From: DASZMX01 sp035551475
Lineage (GTDB): Bacteria; Verrucomicrobiota; Verrucomicrobiia; Limisphaerales; Palsa-1400
Assembly: GCA_035551475.1 (NCBI GenBank)
Contig: DASZMX010000069.1
Span: 1-38,510, forward strand
Direction: 5' to 3'
Length of the DNA: 38,510 bases
A program made the position numbers and the translations under genes. Of this stretch, positions 23,361 to 32,394 are shown in pieces. Positions within the stretch are counted from its first letter, which is position 1; the number at the start of each line of letters is the position of its first letter. Under the pieces are notes generated by a model, which ran no database searches, was not told where the DNA came from, and saw nothing but the letters and a program-made list of their open reading frames with translations.

Positions 23361-24188
23361 ATGAAACGTGCGATGTGGGCGGCGGTGGGCGCGGCGTGCT
23401 GGGCGGCGGCGGCTTGGGGCGCCCCGACGGGCAACGAGGCGAAACTGGCGCGGCTCCCCATCAAGGCGCGCGAAGCGGCGCGGCGCGAAATTGGCGAAGG
23501 CCGCATCGAACACATCGTGCGGGACAAGGACGGGGATAAAATCATATTTGACATCGATTTCACGCGCGCCGGCAAGGAGCGCAGCCTGACCGTGACGCGC
23601 GAAGGGGAATTGGCCGAAGTGCAGGTTTTCCTCGAGGAGATGCCCGCGCCCGCGCAAAAAACGGTGCGCGCCACCGCCGCCGGGGCGCAGTTGGGCGAGA
23701 TTGATCGCTCCGTCGAAAATGGCAAAACCGAATACGACGTCGAAATGACCAAGGCGGGCGCGACGCGGAATTTCACGGTGGCGGCCGATGGGAAGCTCAT
23801 CAGCCTGGAGCTGCCGCTGGCCGAGGCGCCGGAGCCGGTGCGGAAAACCATCCAAACCGAATTGGCCGGCGCAAAAATTTCCGCCATTGAATTTAGCAAT
23901 GATGAAGACGACGCTACCTACGATGTGACCTACACGCGCGCCGGCCAGGAGCGTGAATTGTCGGTCGATCCGGATGGAGATGTGACGGACGAGGAATTGC
24001 CGCTGGCGGAAATACCTGCGCCCGTGCAGGCGGCGATCAAGGCGCTGCCGGGGGCCGGCGCGGGTGAACTGACGGTGGACAAATCCACCGACCAGGGCAA
24101 AGCTGAATACGAAATAGAATTGACGGTGCAGGGCAAAAAAGAAACCCACCGCTTCCGGGCGGATGGGACGGCGGCGCCGCCCGAATAG
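23361..24188 (+). CDS. Secreted protein with about four PepSY-like repeats
   Basis: A 275-residue protein with an Ala/Trp-rich signal peptide (about residues 1-20). The rest is a run of ~60-70-residue PepSY-like units, each of the form 'LP..-..A.R..I' helix, then strands such as 'YDVEMTKAGATRNFTVAADGK' and 'YDVTYTRAGQERELSVDPDG'; three are complete and a fourth is shorter. PepSY-like proteins are periplasmic or exported and some inhibit or chaperone secreted enzymes. The protein is highly acidic toward the middle. A GGAGGAG ribosome site lies ~13 bases upstream. It stands 48 bases before the 2-oxoacid dehydrogenase operon on the same strand but a functional link is not evident. Confidence 0.75.
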   Translation: MKRAMWAAVGAACWAAAAWGAPTGNEAKLARLPIKAREAARREIGEGRIEHIVRDKDGDKIIFDIDFTRAGKERSLTVTREGELAEVQVFLEEMPAPAQKTVRATAAGAQLGEIDRSVENGKTEYDVEMTKAGATRNFTVAADGKLISLELPLAEAPEPVRKTIQTELAGAKISAIEFSNDEDDATYDVTYTRAGQERELSVDPDGDVTDEELPLAEIPAPVQAAIKALPGAGAGELTVDKSTDQGKAEYEIELTVQGKKETHRFRADGTAAPPE

Positions 24189-24236
24189 CCCGGCGGGAAA
24201 GAAACATTGCACGGCGGCGGGAGGAGGGATTAAAAT

Positions 24237-25295
24237 ATGCGGATGTTGCAGACTGTGGCGAGCCGGGAACCATCGGACGTTGCCTCTTCTCAGCGAGAGC
24301 GCTTTCTCCAAGCTTACCGCTTCATGCTGTTGTCCCGGATTTTGGATGACAAGCTGGCCAGCCTGTATCGCGGGGGAAAAATCCATGGCGGAGTGTTCCT
24401 CGGCCGCGGCCAGGAGGCGCTGTCGGTGGCTTTGGGGCTGGCTTTGCAGAAAGGGGACATTTACGCGCCCTTGATCCGGGACGGCGCCGGGCGGCTGGCT
24501 TTCGGTGAACCTATGCTTGACGCCGTGCGGACTTATCTGGGCTCCGCCCTCGGGCCGATGCGCGGGCGCGAAGGCAATGTGCATCGCGGACGGCCCAAGG
24601 AGGGCATGTTCGCCATGATCAGCCATCTCGGGGCCATGATTTCAGTGGTGAACGGCGCCTTGATCTCACGGCGTTTTCGTGGCGAACGCGGCGTCGTGGG
24701 CGCGGCGTGCGTGGGCGAAGGCGCGACTTCCACCGGCTCCTTTCACGAGGCCATCAACCAGGCGGCGGTGGAGAAGTTGCCGCTGGTGCTGGTCGTCGCG
24801 AACAATCAATTTGCCTACTCCACCCCGTCCGAACGGCAATTTGCCTGCCGCGATTTGAGCGATAAAGCGGTGGGTTATGGCGTGGCGGGTCATTCGGTGG
24901 ACGGCACCGATTTGGAGGCGTGTTTGAAGGTCGTGGGCCGCGCCGTGAGCCAGGCCCGCGAAGGCCATGGGCCGCAATTGATCGTGGCCCGCCTGCTGCG
25001 CTTATGCGGCCACGGCGAACATGATGACGCGGGCTACATCGACGCCAAGATGAAACAATCCCCGCTGGGCCGCGATTGTTTGAAAGTCGCCGAGCAATTT
25101 CTCGCGCGGCAAGGGTGGGCGGACGAGGCGGCGCTCAAAGCCATGCGCGATGAAGCGGCGCACACCGTCGAGGAAACCGTGGCCCAAGTGCAGCGCGAAC
25201 CCGCTCCCGATCCGTTCAAGGAAAATTGGTGCGCCTTGGCGTCGCGGCATTTGAGCGAGGTGTTTGAAGCGCCAATGGCGTCGGAAGCGCCATGA
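24237..25295 (+). CDS. 2-oxoacid dehydrogenase E1 component, alpha subunit
   Basis: A 352-residue thiamine-diphosphate enzyme subunit (pyruvate or branched-chain 2-oxoacid dehydrogenase type). The ThDP-binding segment runs from 'GEGATSTGSFHEAINQAAV' to 'VVANNQFAYST'; the usual GDG is GEG here. 'RGREGNVH' and the phosphorylation-loop-like 'RLLRLCGHGEHDD' also fit the family. Together with the beta subunit it decarboxylates the oxoacid and passes the acyl group to the E2 lipoyl arm. GAGGAGG lies at 24221-24227, good spacing to ATG. The stop overlaps the beta-subunit ATG (ATGA). Whether the substrate is pyruvate, acetoin or a branched-chain oxoacid cannot be decided from sequence. Confidence 0.92.
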   Translation: MRMLQTVASREPSDVASSQRERFLQAYRFMLLSRILDDKLASLYRGGKIHGGVFLGRGQEALSVALGLALQKGDIYAPLIRDGAGRLAFGEPMLDAVRTYLGSALGPMRGREGNVHRGRPKEGMFAMISHLGAMISVVNGALISRRFRGERGVVGAACVGEGATSTGSFHEAINQAAVEKLPLVLVVANNQFAYSTPSERQFACRDLSDKAVGYGVAGHSVDGTDLEACLKVVGRAVSQAREGHGPQLIVARLLRLCGHGEHDDAGYIDAKMKQSPLGRDCLKVAEQFLARQGWADEAALKAMRDEAAHTVEETVAQVQREPAPDPFKENWCALASRHLSEVFEAPMASEAP

Positions 25296-26257
25296 GCATC
25301 ACTTACCTGGAAGCAATTCGGGAGGCGCAGGCCAAAGCTTTGGCGGATGATCCGCGCGTTTTTATTTACGGGCAGGACGTGGGCGCGTTCGGCGGCGCGT
25401 TCAAGGCCACCAAGAACCTCGCGGCGGAATTTCCCGGACGTGTCATGGACGCGCCGATTAGCGAAGACGCGATGGTGGGCGCCGCCATCGGCGCCGCGAT
25501 CGAAGGCATGCGCCCCATCGTGGAAATGCAATTCGCGGATTTCTCCACGCCCGGCCTCAACCAAATTTTAAACCACGCGGCCACCTTGTATTGGCGCACG
25601 CGCGTGCCTTGCCCCATCACGGTGCGGCTGCCTTCCGGCGGCACGTCCGGGAGCGGGCCGTTCCACAGCCAAAGCATGGAGGCGATTTATGCGCATTACC
25701 CCGGGTTGATCGTCATGACGCCAGCCACGGTCGAAGACGCCTACAGCATGTTGCTGGAAGCGGTGTCAATCGATGATCCGGTGATTTTTTGCGAGCATAA
25801 ATATCTGTATTACCATCTGAAGGCGCCGGCCCTGCCGACGGAGGCCATGCCGGTGGGCAAGGCGCGCATCGCGCGGGCCGGGCGCGATCTGACGATTGTG
25901 GCCTACAGCGCCATGGTGCACGAAGCTCTGGCAGTCGCGGACGAATTGCTTTCCGAAGGCGTGGATATTGAAGTGGTCGATTTGCGCTCGATCAAACCGC
26001 TGGACACCGACACCGTGATTGCGTCGGTCGCGCGCACCGGGCGCCTGCTTTGCGTGGGCGAAGCGTGGCCGTGGGGCGGGGTGACGGCGGAGGTGATCGC
26101 GCGGGTGGCGACGGAGGGGTTTAATCTGCTTGACGTGCCGCCGCAGCGTCTGAACGCCAAGGACACGCCGATTCCCTATCATCCGAATCTTTGGTCCACG
26201 CATCGCCCGACCGCCCGCAGCATCGCCACCGCCGCCCGCAATCTTTTGCGTTCATGA
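25292..26257 (+). CDS. 2-oxoacid dehydrogenase E1 component, beta subunit
   Basis: A 321-residue E1 beta subunit. It begins with the family start 'SITYLEAIREAQ', followed by 'GQDVGAFGG', 'DAPISEDAMVGAAIGAA', 'EMQFADF' and a C-terminal transketolase-like half ('DLRSIKPLDTDTV', 'EAWPWGG'). It supplies half of the ThDP site of the alpha2beta2 E1. Both ends overlap the flanking genes by ATGA, so alpha, beta and E2 are translated as a coupled set with fixed stoichiometry. Confidence 0.93.
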   Translation: MSITYLEAIREAQAKALADDPRVFIYGQDVGAFGGAFKATKNLAAEFPGRVMDAPISEDAMVGAAIGAAIEGMRPIVEMQFADFSTPGLNQILNHAATLYWRTRVPCPITVRLPSGGTSGSGPFHSQSMEAIYAHYPGLIVMTPATVEDAYSMLLEAVSIDDPVIFCEHKYLYYHLKAPALPTEAMPVGKARIARAGRDLTIVAYSAMVHEALAVADELLSEGVDIEVVDLRSIKPLDTDTVIASVARTGRLLCVGEAWPWGGVTAEVIARVATEGFNLLDVPPQRLNAKDTPIPYHPNLWSTHRPTARSIATAARNLLRS

Positions 26258-27459
26258 CCACCCGCATTCCCATCATTATGCCGCAGCTCGGCGAATCCAT
26301 CGCTGAGGCCACCATTGTCAATCTGCTCATCGCGGTGGGCGATCAAGTCGCCGCCGACCAGGATGTCATTGAAGTGGAAACCAACAAGGCCACGATGAAC
26401 GTCGCTTCGCCGTGCCCGGGAAAAGTGCACGAGCTGAAGGCGCAATTGAACGAGAGTTATCCCGTCGGCGCCGTCCTCGGATATCTCGAAGTGAATGTCG
26501 AAGACGCCGAGCGTCTCGGCTTGGGGCAGCCCGAAGAGCCGACGGCCAGCGCGCAAACGCCGGTGAACGGGGAGGAGCCGGCGATGCCCGAACCGGAGCG
26601 CAAAACCGTGCAACCCACCGTGCGCGGCCTGCCTGTGCCGGCCCATGCGGCGGGCGCCAGTTATATGTCCCCGCGCATGAAGGCGCGCATGGCGGAGTTG
26701 GGCATTCACGCCGCCGATTTGGCGGGCTTGCCCGGGAGCGGCGCGGCGGGTCGCGTCACGATTCTGGATTTTGAAAAGTTTTTGGCCGGCCTGAAAAAGC
26801 ACAAGCTCTCCGACGCTTCGAGCATGCGCGTGGCGGTGGCGGACGCGATGCGCCGCAGTTGGACGCGCCCGCTGGCGACGGTGGCCTTGCCCTGCGCCCT
26901 CGACGCCATGCTGGCCCATCGCAAAGTTACACAGCCGAAGCCCGGCCCGGCGCTTTACGCCTTGCGCGCCCTGGCTCTGGCTTTGGCGGAAAACAGCGCG
27001 CCCGCGGGACGCCTCATCGGCGCCAAAATCGTCCACCCAGTTTCCATTGACCTTGGCTTCGCCGTCGAGGCGGAGGACGGCGTGCTGGTCCCCGTCTTGC
27101 GCAACGCCGACGCGCGGCCCTTGCGCGAATTGACGCTGCGCTACAACGAACTGGTGGAGCTGGCGCGCCAACGCCGCTTGCCGCCGGATGCCACGGGCGG
27201 CTCGATCGCCACGGTCACCAATTTCGGCACGTTCGGCCTGACCTGGGCCACCCCTATTCCGCTGCCCGAACAGACGCTCGTGCTAGGCTTGGGCGCAGGC
27301 AAGAAAGTCCCGTTCTGGGACGAGAAAAAGAATCAATTTGTGCCCGTGAACGAAGCCAATCTCACCCTCAGTTTCGACCATCGTGTCATCGACGGCGGCG
27401 CCGCAGGCCGGTTGGTGGGGCGGGTGGCGGCTCTTCTGCAAACTCCCGAGAAACTCTAA
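26254..27459 (+). CDS. 2-oxoacid dehydrogenase E2 (dihydrolipoamide acyltransferase)
   Basis: A 401-residue E2 core protein. Lipoyl domain ~1-80 with lipoylated Lys45 (ETNKATM); a Pro/Glu/Ala linker; peripheral subunit-binding domain ~130-170 (YMSPRMKARMAELGI ... GSGAAGRVT); catalytic domain to the end with the active-site 'DHRVIDGG' (His376, Asp380). The domain order, with a single lipoyl domain, is complete. The ATG at 26254 overlaps the E1 beta stop; a longer in-frame extension to 26191 is not family-like. No dihydrolipoamide dehydrogenase (E3) gene is adjacent, so E3 must come from elsewhere in the genome. Confidence 0.93.
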   Translation: MTTRIPIIMPQLGESIAEATIVNLLIAVGDQVAADQDVIEVETNKATMNVASPCPGKVHELKAQLNESYPVGAVLGYLEVNVEDAERLGLGQPEEPTASAQTPVNGEEPAMPEPERKTVQPTVRGLPVPAHAAGASYMSPRMKARMAELGIHAADLAGLPGSGAAGRVTILDFEKFLAGLKKHKLSDASSMRVAVADAMRRSWTRPLATVALPCALDAMLAHRKVTQPKPGPALYALRALALALAENSAPAGRLIGAKIVHPVSIDLGFAVEAEDGVLVPVLRNADARPLRELTLRYNELVELARQRRLPPDATGGSIATVTNFGTFGLTWATPIPLPEQTLVLGLGAGKKVPFWDEKKNQFVPVNEANLTLSFDHRVIDGGAAGRLVGRVAALLQTPEKL

Positions 27460-27605
27460 CTGGCGATTCAAGTCCGCAACGTCTTTTGACGATGAGAGGG
27501 CGAGTCGTGAGAAGCGCAAATCCTGTCCCGCACAAAAACGGGCTCTTGCATGGTATCAAGCTTTTTTATAAAAGCAAGGAAATCTGTGGACAATTTTTGC
27601 CGGGT

Positions 27606-28442
27606 ATGGTGGACTACGTCCGCTTGGGGAAACCAACCACCATTCTGTTCAGGGCGGCCGCATTTATTTTTGCGGGCTCCGCGGTGTTTTGCGCTTTGGG
27701 CGAGGGCCTGACGCGCACCTACGCCAATGGTTACACGATCACGCTGAAGATTGGGGAGAGCCTTTACGAATCGTTGCCCACCCGTTGGGGCGATCAGCTT
27801 GATCCGCGCCCGGTTTCCGTGCAATCGCAGGAACGCCCATTTATCGATCCGGTGGCCTTGACCGACGACAGCAAGGTTTCGCGGGAAGTTTCGCTCTCCG
27901 TCGGCTTGATCGATTTGATGAACCACGTCTCCCACGCCAAGGCCGTGGACCGCATCACGCCGGGCTTCTTTGACTCTTACGTCAAGACGATTTCACTGGG
28001 CAGCCATGACCACCTCAATCTTCCGGAAATTTCCGAGCCGCGCTACTGGTCGGACACCGTGAAGAACGACCAGATGAGTTACTTCAACCAGATGGTCAGC
28101 GTGCTCATGGCGATCAATCTTTCGCACCATTACCTCGGGCACTACGCCAAGTATGCCGAGAAAATGGGCGCCAGCGAAACGCCGCTGCCGATCAACCAAT
28201 TCTTGACGCCGGTCGAATGGGAAATGTCCGTCAAGGCCGGCGCGATTAATTCCTGCTCCTGCGCCCTGGCCACCGCCGGGGCGCGCGCCTTGTTTGAAGC
28301 CATCGACAAGCTGCCGCAACGCCCTTCCTGGACCGCTTACATCGCCCCTCCCTTCGCCAATCTGCAAGCCTTGAACAAGGAATTGGACGACTACGAATTC
28401 CAATTCTACCACGGCACCCTGGGCGATCAAAACACCCGTTAA
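27606..28442 (+). CDS. Membrane-anchored or secreted protein of unknown family
   Basis: A 278-residue protein counted from ATG 27606, which is followed by a hydrophobic segment (~13-31, ILFRAAAFIFAGSAVFCAL) that may be a signal or anchor. The frame is open upstream to 27486 with other possible starts and no clear Shine-Dalgarno at any. I do not recognise the family. Visible features: 'SHHYLGHY' with His174, His175, His179, two cysteines in 'NSCSCA' (217, 219) and many conserved-looking polar motifs (DQMSYFNQM). The His cluster could bind a metal or haem but no known HExxH or CxxCH motif is present. It follows the E2 gene by 146 bases and converges on the 801-residue gene with a 5-base gap. 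Confidence 0.65.
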   Translation: MVDYVRLGKPTTILFRAAAFIFAGSAVFCALGEGLTRTYANGYTITLKIGESLYESLPTRWGDQLDPRPVSVQSQERPFIDPVALTDDSKVSREVSLSVGLIDLMNHVSHAKAVDRITPGFFDSYVKTISLGSHDHLNLPEISEPRYWSDTVKNDQMSYFNQMVSVLMAINLSHHYLGHYAKYAEKMGASETPLPINQFLTPVEWEMSVKAGAINSCSCALATAGARALFEAIDKLPQRPSWTAYIAPPFANLQALNKELDDYEFQFYHGTLGDQNTR

Positions 28443-28447
28443 CCGCG

Positions 28448-30853
28448 CTACGGCCCGCCCACTTTCACGCGGTAAAAGCGCTGTTGATTGGTCGCTTGGG
28501 GATCCGTCAAGTTGAAAGACCCGGACGCCGCGGAGTTGGTGGTGAAAATCGACACCCAGGCCGAGCTGAGATTGGTCGAGATTTGCACCGTATAAAGCTG
28601 GTTCGTGGCGCCGCTGAAGCCGAATTGAAACTGGCCCGGCGCCCACGCGAGCGAGCCGAGCCGCGGGCGCAACACCGTGGCCGTCGCCACCAAAAAGTTC
28701 GCGGCGCCGTTATTATTGACAATATTGATGTCCTGGCCGTTGACGCAGGGAAAGCCGAGATTGTTGAGGCCGTGGCAATCCGGCGTAACCCGCCACTGGC
28801 CGTTGCAGACGAGCAAGGTGGTTTTGCCGTTGGCGTCGGTCGCCGGGTTGACCGTCACGTAATTAGTCCCTTGCAGCGCGGCGGAGCCGGAAATGAAAAT
28901 TCCCGCCACCCCGGCGGCATTGCCGCTGTTCGTGATGGAGGCGAAAATGGAGCCCGTCCCATGCCGAGCCACGAGGTTCATGCCGCTGACATCGTTTCCA
29001 GCCGAGATCGTCACCGGAATAAACGGGCTGACCAACCCCACGGAGGCCGCGCCGCTGGAGGGGTCCGAGTTTAACTCCACGTCGTAATCGCCGGCATCAA
29101 TGCCCATTTGATAATTCCCATTTTGATCGGTCGTGGCGCCGAAATAAGCGCCGTTTCCGCCGTTGGGGAAGGCGAAGAGGTTCATATTCGCCACTGGATT
29201 TCCCAAATCGTCCACGACTCTGCCGGAAAGCTGCGCGTCGAACGACTGCGCCTGCACCGCGAAATCCGCCGTGCTGTCGTTATTCAAAATGGTCACGTCC
29301 TGCGCATCGGGGCAGAAGTAATTGCCGCCGCCCAAAACATTGTCCAGGCTGTCGTTCCCGCCCTGGCAGGTGAGGCTCACGCTCCAGGTTCCGTTGGCCG
29401 CCAGCAGATCGTAATGCCCCGCGCCGTCCGTGTCCGTCTGCGCCCGAAAATTATCCGGCGAACCCTCCAGATTGGCGCTGACCTGCGCGCCTGTCACGGG
29501 CGCGCCATTAAACGTGACCGTGCCCGTGATATGATGCGTGACGACAATCGCGTTGAAATTCGCCAGCAGGGCCGTGCCCGCCGCAATGCTCGCGCCGGTC
29601 TGGTCGAACGACGGCTGGGAGAAAAGGTAATTCGTGGGATTGTTGTCATTGCTGACTTCCACCTGCCAAAGGTCGTTGTCTCCCAAACCACCCACAATGG
29701 CGGCGACGTAATTGCCATTGGCATCTGAGAACGTGTCCAAATCATACAGCGACTGGCCGGAATTATTGTTGTCTTGCGCGAACAAATCGATCCCCGCCAG
29801 CGGTTGGCCCAAATTATTCGTCACGCGTCCGTAGACGAGAGCATTGGCCTTGGCGTAGGAAAGAATCACGCCGCTGTCCCCAGCGTTGGCGGAGGCATTG
29901 CCGGAAGGCGTCACGTATCCCAAATCGTTGAGGCTGGCGCCATTGGCGTTCAGCTTCCAGCTCCCGGGTTGCACGGCCATGCTGTAAAATCCGTTGCTGT
30001 CCGTTCCGCCCACGGCCAACAGTCCGTTGCCTTGCGCTGTGACAAACAGGCCAGGCAAACCCACGTTCGCATTTGCCGCATCCACCACCCGGCCGGAGAT
30101 GGTGGTCGTGGCGTTGGACAGGCTCAAGTTTGTCGTGAGCGTCACACCGGCGGTGACAGTCACCAGGGGAGCCGCCGCTGTGGGGGTCACGTAATTGCTG
30201 CGGAATGCCACCACCAAATAGCTGCCGGGCGGGGCTTGAATGCCATAGGCGCCCGCGCCGTTCGCCACTGTGCCGCCCGCCGGCTGGCCCAGCCCGCTAT
30301 GTCCCGGGCGCGGCGGCGGGAAAAGCAACACCGTGGCATACGGGACGGTCGCGCTCGTGCCGTTGCTCACCACATTGCCGGCCACGCCTTGTCCAAAGGG
30401 AAAATTCGTGACGGTAAACACATTGGTCACCGCATCCGTGGCCGTGGAAATCTTCACCAGGTATTGGCCGATAATATTCTGCGTAAAGTCGCTCGGGCTT
30501 AAATGCAGTTTCGCGGTGATTTGCCCGGGAGTCGCGTCAGTGTCCCCGGGAACCGCCCCATTGGTCACCCCGGCAATCACCATGCCTGCCTGGCCGTCGG
30601 TCAGGGTAAACTGTTCGATCAGCTCATCCGCTGCGTCAATGACGCCGTTGCCGTTGACGTCGAGATATTTTTGCGCCACCACCGTTCCGCCCGGCGCTAT
30701 GCCTGTCACCTGCAACGTCACTTGCCCGTCGAAGGTATTGCTGATGGAGGACGGCGTCAGCGTCAGCGTCGTGGCGAAGAGGCGCGGGCCAGCCAGCCAG
30801 GCGGTCAAGACCAGGGCAAGACGAAGGGCAGTCGCAGGAGAGAGTCGTTTCAT
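28448..30853 (-). CDS. Secreted protein with carboxypeptidase-regulatory-like repeats
   Basis: An 801-residue exported protein: signal peptide to ~28, a first domain with an EF-hand-like loop 'DVNGNGVIDAADEL', then at least five prealbumin-like beta-sandwich units of the carboxypeptidase regulatory-like type ('ISGRVVDAANANVGLPG', 'VYGRVTNNLGQPLAG', 'ITGTVTFNGAPVTGA', 'LSGRVVDDLGNPVAN'). Each is followed by 'G.Y' strands. The C-terminus is the ~70-residue domain ending 'QRFYRVKVGGP' seen in two other secreted proteins here. Such proteins sit at the cell surface and act as stalks or carbohydrate/protein-binding scaffolds. No catalytic motif. Asn/Gly/Thr-rich composition fits a surface location. 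Confidence 0.8.
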   Translation of the reverse strand: MKRLSPATALRLALVLTAWLAGPRLFATTLTLTPSSISNTFDGQVTLQVTGIAPGGTVVAQKYLDVNGNGVIDAADELIEQFTLTDGQAGMVIAGVTNGAVPGDTDATPGQITAKLHLSPSDFTQNIIGQYLVKISTATDAVTNVFTVTNFPFGQGVAGNVVSNGTSATVPYATVLLFPPPRPGHSGLGQPAGGTVANGAGAYGIQAPPGSYLVVAFRSNYVTPTAAAPLVTVTAGVTLTTNLSLSNATTTISGRVVDAANANVGLPGLFVTAQGNGLLAVGGTDSNGFYSMAVQPGSWKLNANGASLNDLGYVTPSGNASANAGDSGVILSYAKANALVYGRVTNNLGQPLAGIDLFAQDNNNSGQSLYDLDTFSDANGNYVAAIVGGLGDNDLWQVEVSNDNNPTNYLFSQPSFDQTGASIAAGTALLANFNAIVVTHHITGTVTFNGAPVTGAQVSANLEGSPDNFRAQTDTDGAGHYDLLAANGTWSVSLTCQGGNDSLDNVLGGGNYFCPDAQDVTILNNDSTADFAVQAQSFDAQLSGRVVDDLGNPVANMNLFAFPNGGNGAYFGATTDQNGNYQMGIDAGDYDVELNSDPSSGAASVGLVSPFIPVTISAGNDVSGMNLVARHGTGSIFASITNSGNAAGVAGIFISGSAALQGTNYVTVNPATDANGKTTLLVCNGQWRVTPDCHGLNNLGFPCVNGQDINIVNNNGAANFLVATATVLRPRLGSLAWAPGQFQFGFSGATNQLYTVQISTNLSSAWVSIFTTNSAASGSFNLTDPQATNQQRFYRVKVGGP

Positions 30854-31204
30854 AGGTGGAAAAAGCCAACGCCGCAGCTAATCTTGAAACGGCGGCTTTG
30901 TCAAACATTATTTTGGAGCGTGAAGCGAGGAAGGCAGAGGCGTGGCGCGGCGCAAATTGCGGCTCTCGTCCGCATTTATTGGCGCAGCGACACGCCGGGA
31001 TTTAGGAAGCAGTCAACATGCCAGAGCGCTGGAAAATGCCTCGTTTCTGCGGAACTCCTTGCGCGGCAACACCAACCCTGTTCCGCGCCGCGCCGCGCTC
31101 CACTCGCGTCCTGTCCTGTTTTGGGCGCCTGGGAAAAAAACCGAGGCGGATCAGCTCGCGCTGGATCCGCCCCGGGGCGAAAGGACTTGGCTCTCGTGCG
31201 AGTA
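30854..31204. other. 351-base intergenic region without a recognisable gene
   Basis: The left part is the upstream region of the 801-residue secreted protein (minus strand), with a perfect TTGACA -35 hexamer read on the minus strand at 30904-30899 but only weak -10 candidates about 14-18 bases on. The right part contains the glutamine synthetase terminator. Between them (about 30920-31130) I see no tRNA fold, no coding-like frame with a ribosome site and no repeat. Confidence 0.5.
31134..31171 (-). terminator. Rho-independent terminator of glutamine synthetase
   Basis: Read on the minus strand, GGCGGATC (complement of 31164-31171) pairs with GATCCGCC (complement of 31145-31152), and the stem can extend through GCTG/CAGC with one bulge around a 4-base loop. 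Seven T follow (31140-31134). The hairpin starts 34 bases after the stop codon. Confidence 0.85.
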
Positions 31205-32227
31205 TTATTTTGTCGGCACGGTCGCGATCGTTTGCAGGATGCGGCTGGCCACCTTGTAAGGATCGGCCTGCGAATTCGGGCGGCGGTCTTCGAGATAGCC
31301 TTTGTAGCCGGCGTTCACGAAGCTGTGCGGCACGCGCACGGAGGCGCCGCGGTTGGCGATGCCGTAGTTGAATTTGTCGATGGACTGCGTTTCATGCAGG
31401 CCGGTGAGGCGGAGATGATTGTCCGGCCCGTAAACGGCGATGTGCTCGTTTTTGTATTTGTCAAAGGCCGCCATCAAGGATTCGAAGTAAGGCTTGCCGC
31501 CCACATCGCGCATGTGGGTCGTGGAGAAATTGCTGTGCATGCCGGAGCCATTCCAGTCCACATCCACGCCAAGCGGTTTGCAATGCCAGTTAACATCCAC
31601 GCCGTATTTTTCGCAGAGGCGCATCATGAGATAACGCGCCATCCAGAGCTGGTCGGCCGCGCTCTTGGAGCCTTTGCCGAAGATCTGGAATTCCCACTGG
31701 CCTTTGGCGACTTCCGAGTTGATGCCTTCATGGTTGATGCCGGCGTCCAGGCAGAGGTCGAGATGGGTGTCCACGATTTCCCGGGCGATGTCGCCCACGG
31801 AATCATAGCCCACGCCCGTGTAATACTTGCCCTGCGGGGGCGGGAAGCCGCCGCCCTTGGGAAAGCCGAGGGGCGCGCCGTCTTTGTAGAGAAAATATTC
31901 CTGCTCAAAGCCAAACCAGGCGCCGGGATCATCGAGGATGGTCGCGCGCGAGTTGGTCGGGTGCGGACTGCCGTCCGGCAAGGTCACTTCGCACATCACC
32001 AACACGCCATTTTTCTTGGTCGAGTCGGGGAAGACGGCCACGGGCTTGAGGCCGCAGTCGGAACTGTGCCCTTCGGCTTGGCGGGTTGAACTTCCATCGA
32101 AGCCCCATTTGGGCAGCTCTTCGAGTTTGGGGAAGCTGGCAAACTCCTTCATCAGGGTTTTGCCACGGAGGTTTGCGACAGGTTGATAACCGTCGAGCCA
32201 GATGTATTCCAATTTGTACTTTGCCAT
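31205..32227 (-). CDS. glnII: Glutamine synthetase, type II (eukaryote-like)
   Basis: A 340-residue enzyme that condenses glutamate, ammonia and ATP to glutamine. It is the short GSII form rather than the ~470-residue GlnA (GSI): 'WGFDGSST' (41-48), 'FEQEYFLY', 'GINSEVAKGQWEFQ', and 'NRGASVRVP' near the end are GSII signatures. There is no C-terminal adenylylation loop as in GSI, so control is probably transcriptional or allosteric. ATG 32227 gives the family start (MAKYKLEY); the upstream in-frame extension to 32311 is not conserved-like. A hairpin precedes the start and a terminator follows the gene, so it appears monocistronic. GSII in bacteria is patchily distributed (established for rhizobia and actinomycetes). 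Confidence 0.93.
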   Translation of the reverse strand: MAKYKLEYIWLDGYQPVANLRGKTLMKEFASFPKLEELPKWGFDGSSTRQAEGHSSDCGLKPVAVFPDSTKKNGVLVMCEVTLPDGSPHPTNSRATILDDPGAWFGFEQEYFLYKDGAPLGFPKGGGFPPPQGKYYTGVGYDSVGDIAREIVDTHLDLCLDAGINHEGINSEVAKGQWEFQIFGKGSKSAADQLWMARYLMMRLCEKYGVDVNWHCKPLGVDVDWNGSGMHSNFSTTHMRDVGGKPYFESLMAAFDKYKNEHIAVYGPDNHLRLTGLHETQSIDKFNYGIANRGASVRVPHSFVNAGYKGYLEDRRPNSQADPYKVASRILQTIATVPTK

Positions 32228-32263
32228 TTGAATCGATCTAGATGTTATTGTTTGTTGGCTGCC

Positions 32264-32279
32264 GAAACCCTCAGGTTTC
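32264..32279 (-). promoter_or_regulatory. Small inverted repeat in the glnII leader
   Basis: A perfect 6-bp repeat, GAAACC (32264-32269) and GGTTTC (32274-32279) around a 4-base centre, lies 37-52 bases before the glnII ATG. It could be an operator or leader hairpin. No T tract follows it. Confidence 0.25.
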
Positions 32280-32394
32280 CGACCGTCAGATAATCCGGTA
32301 GAGCATAGCAACTGCGATGCCGCGTGTAAGAAATTTGTATGAAATGCCCCTGCACTGCACGGAAAAAAAGCGGCCTCGGCGAAAAATCGTTTCC

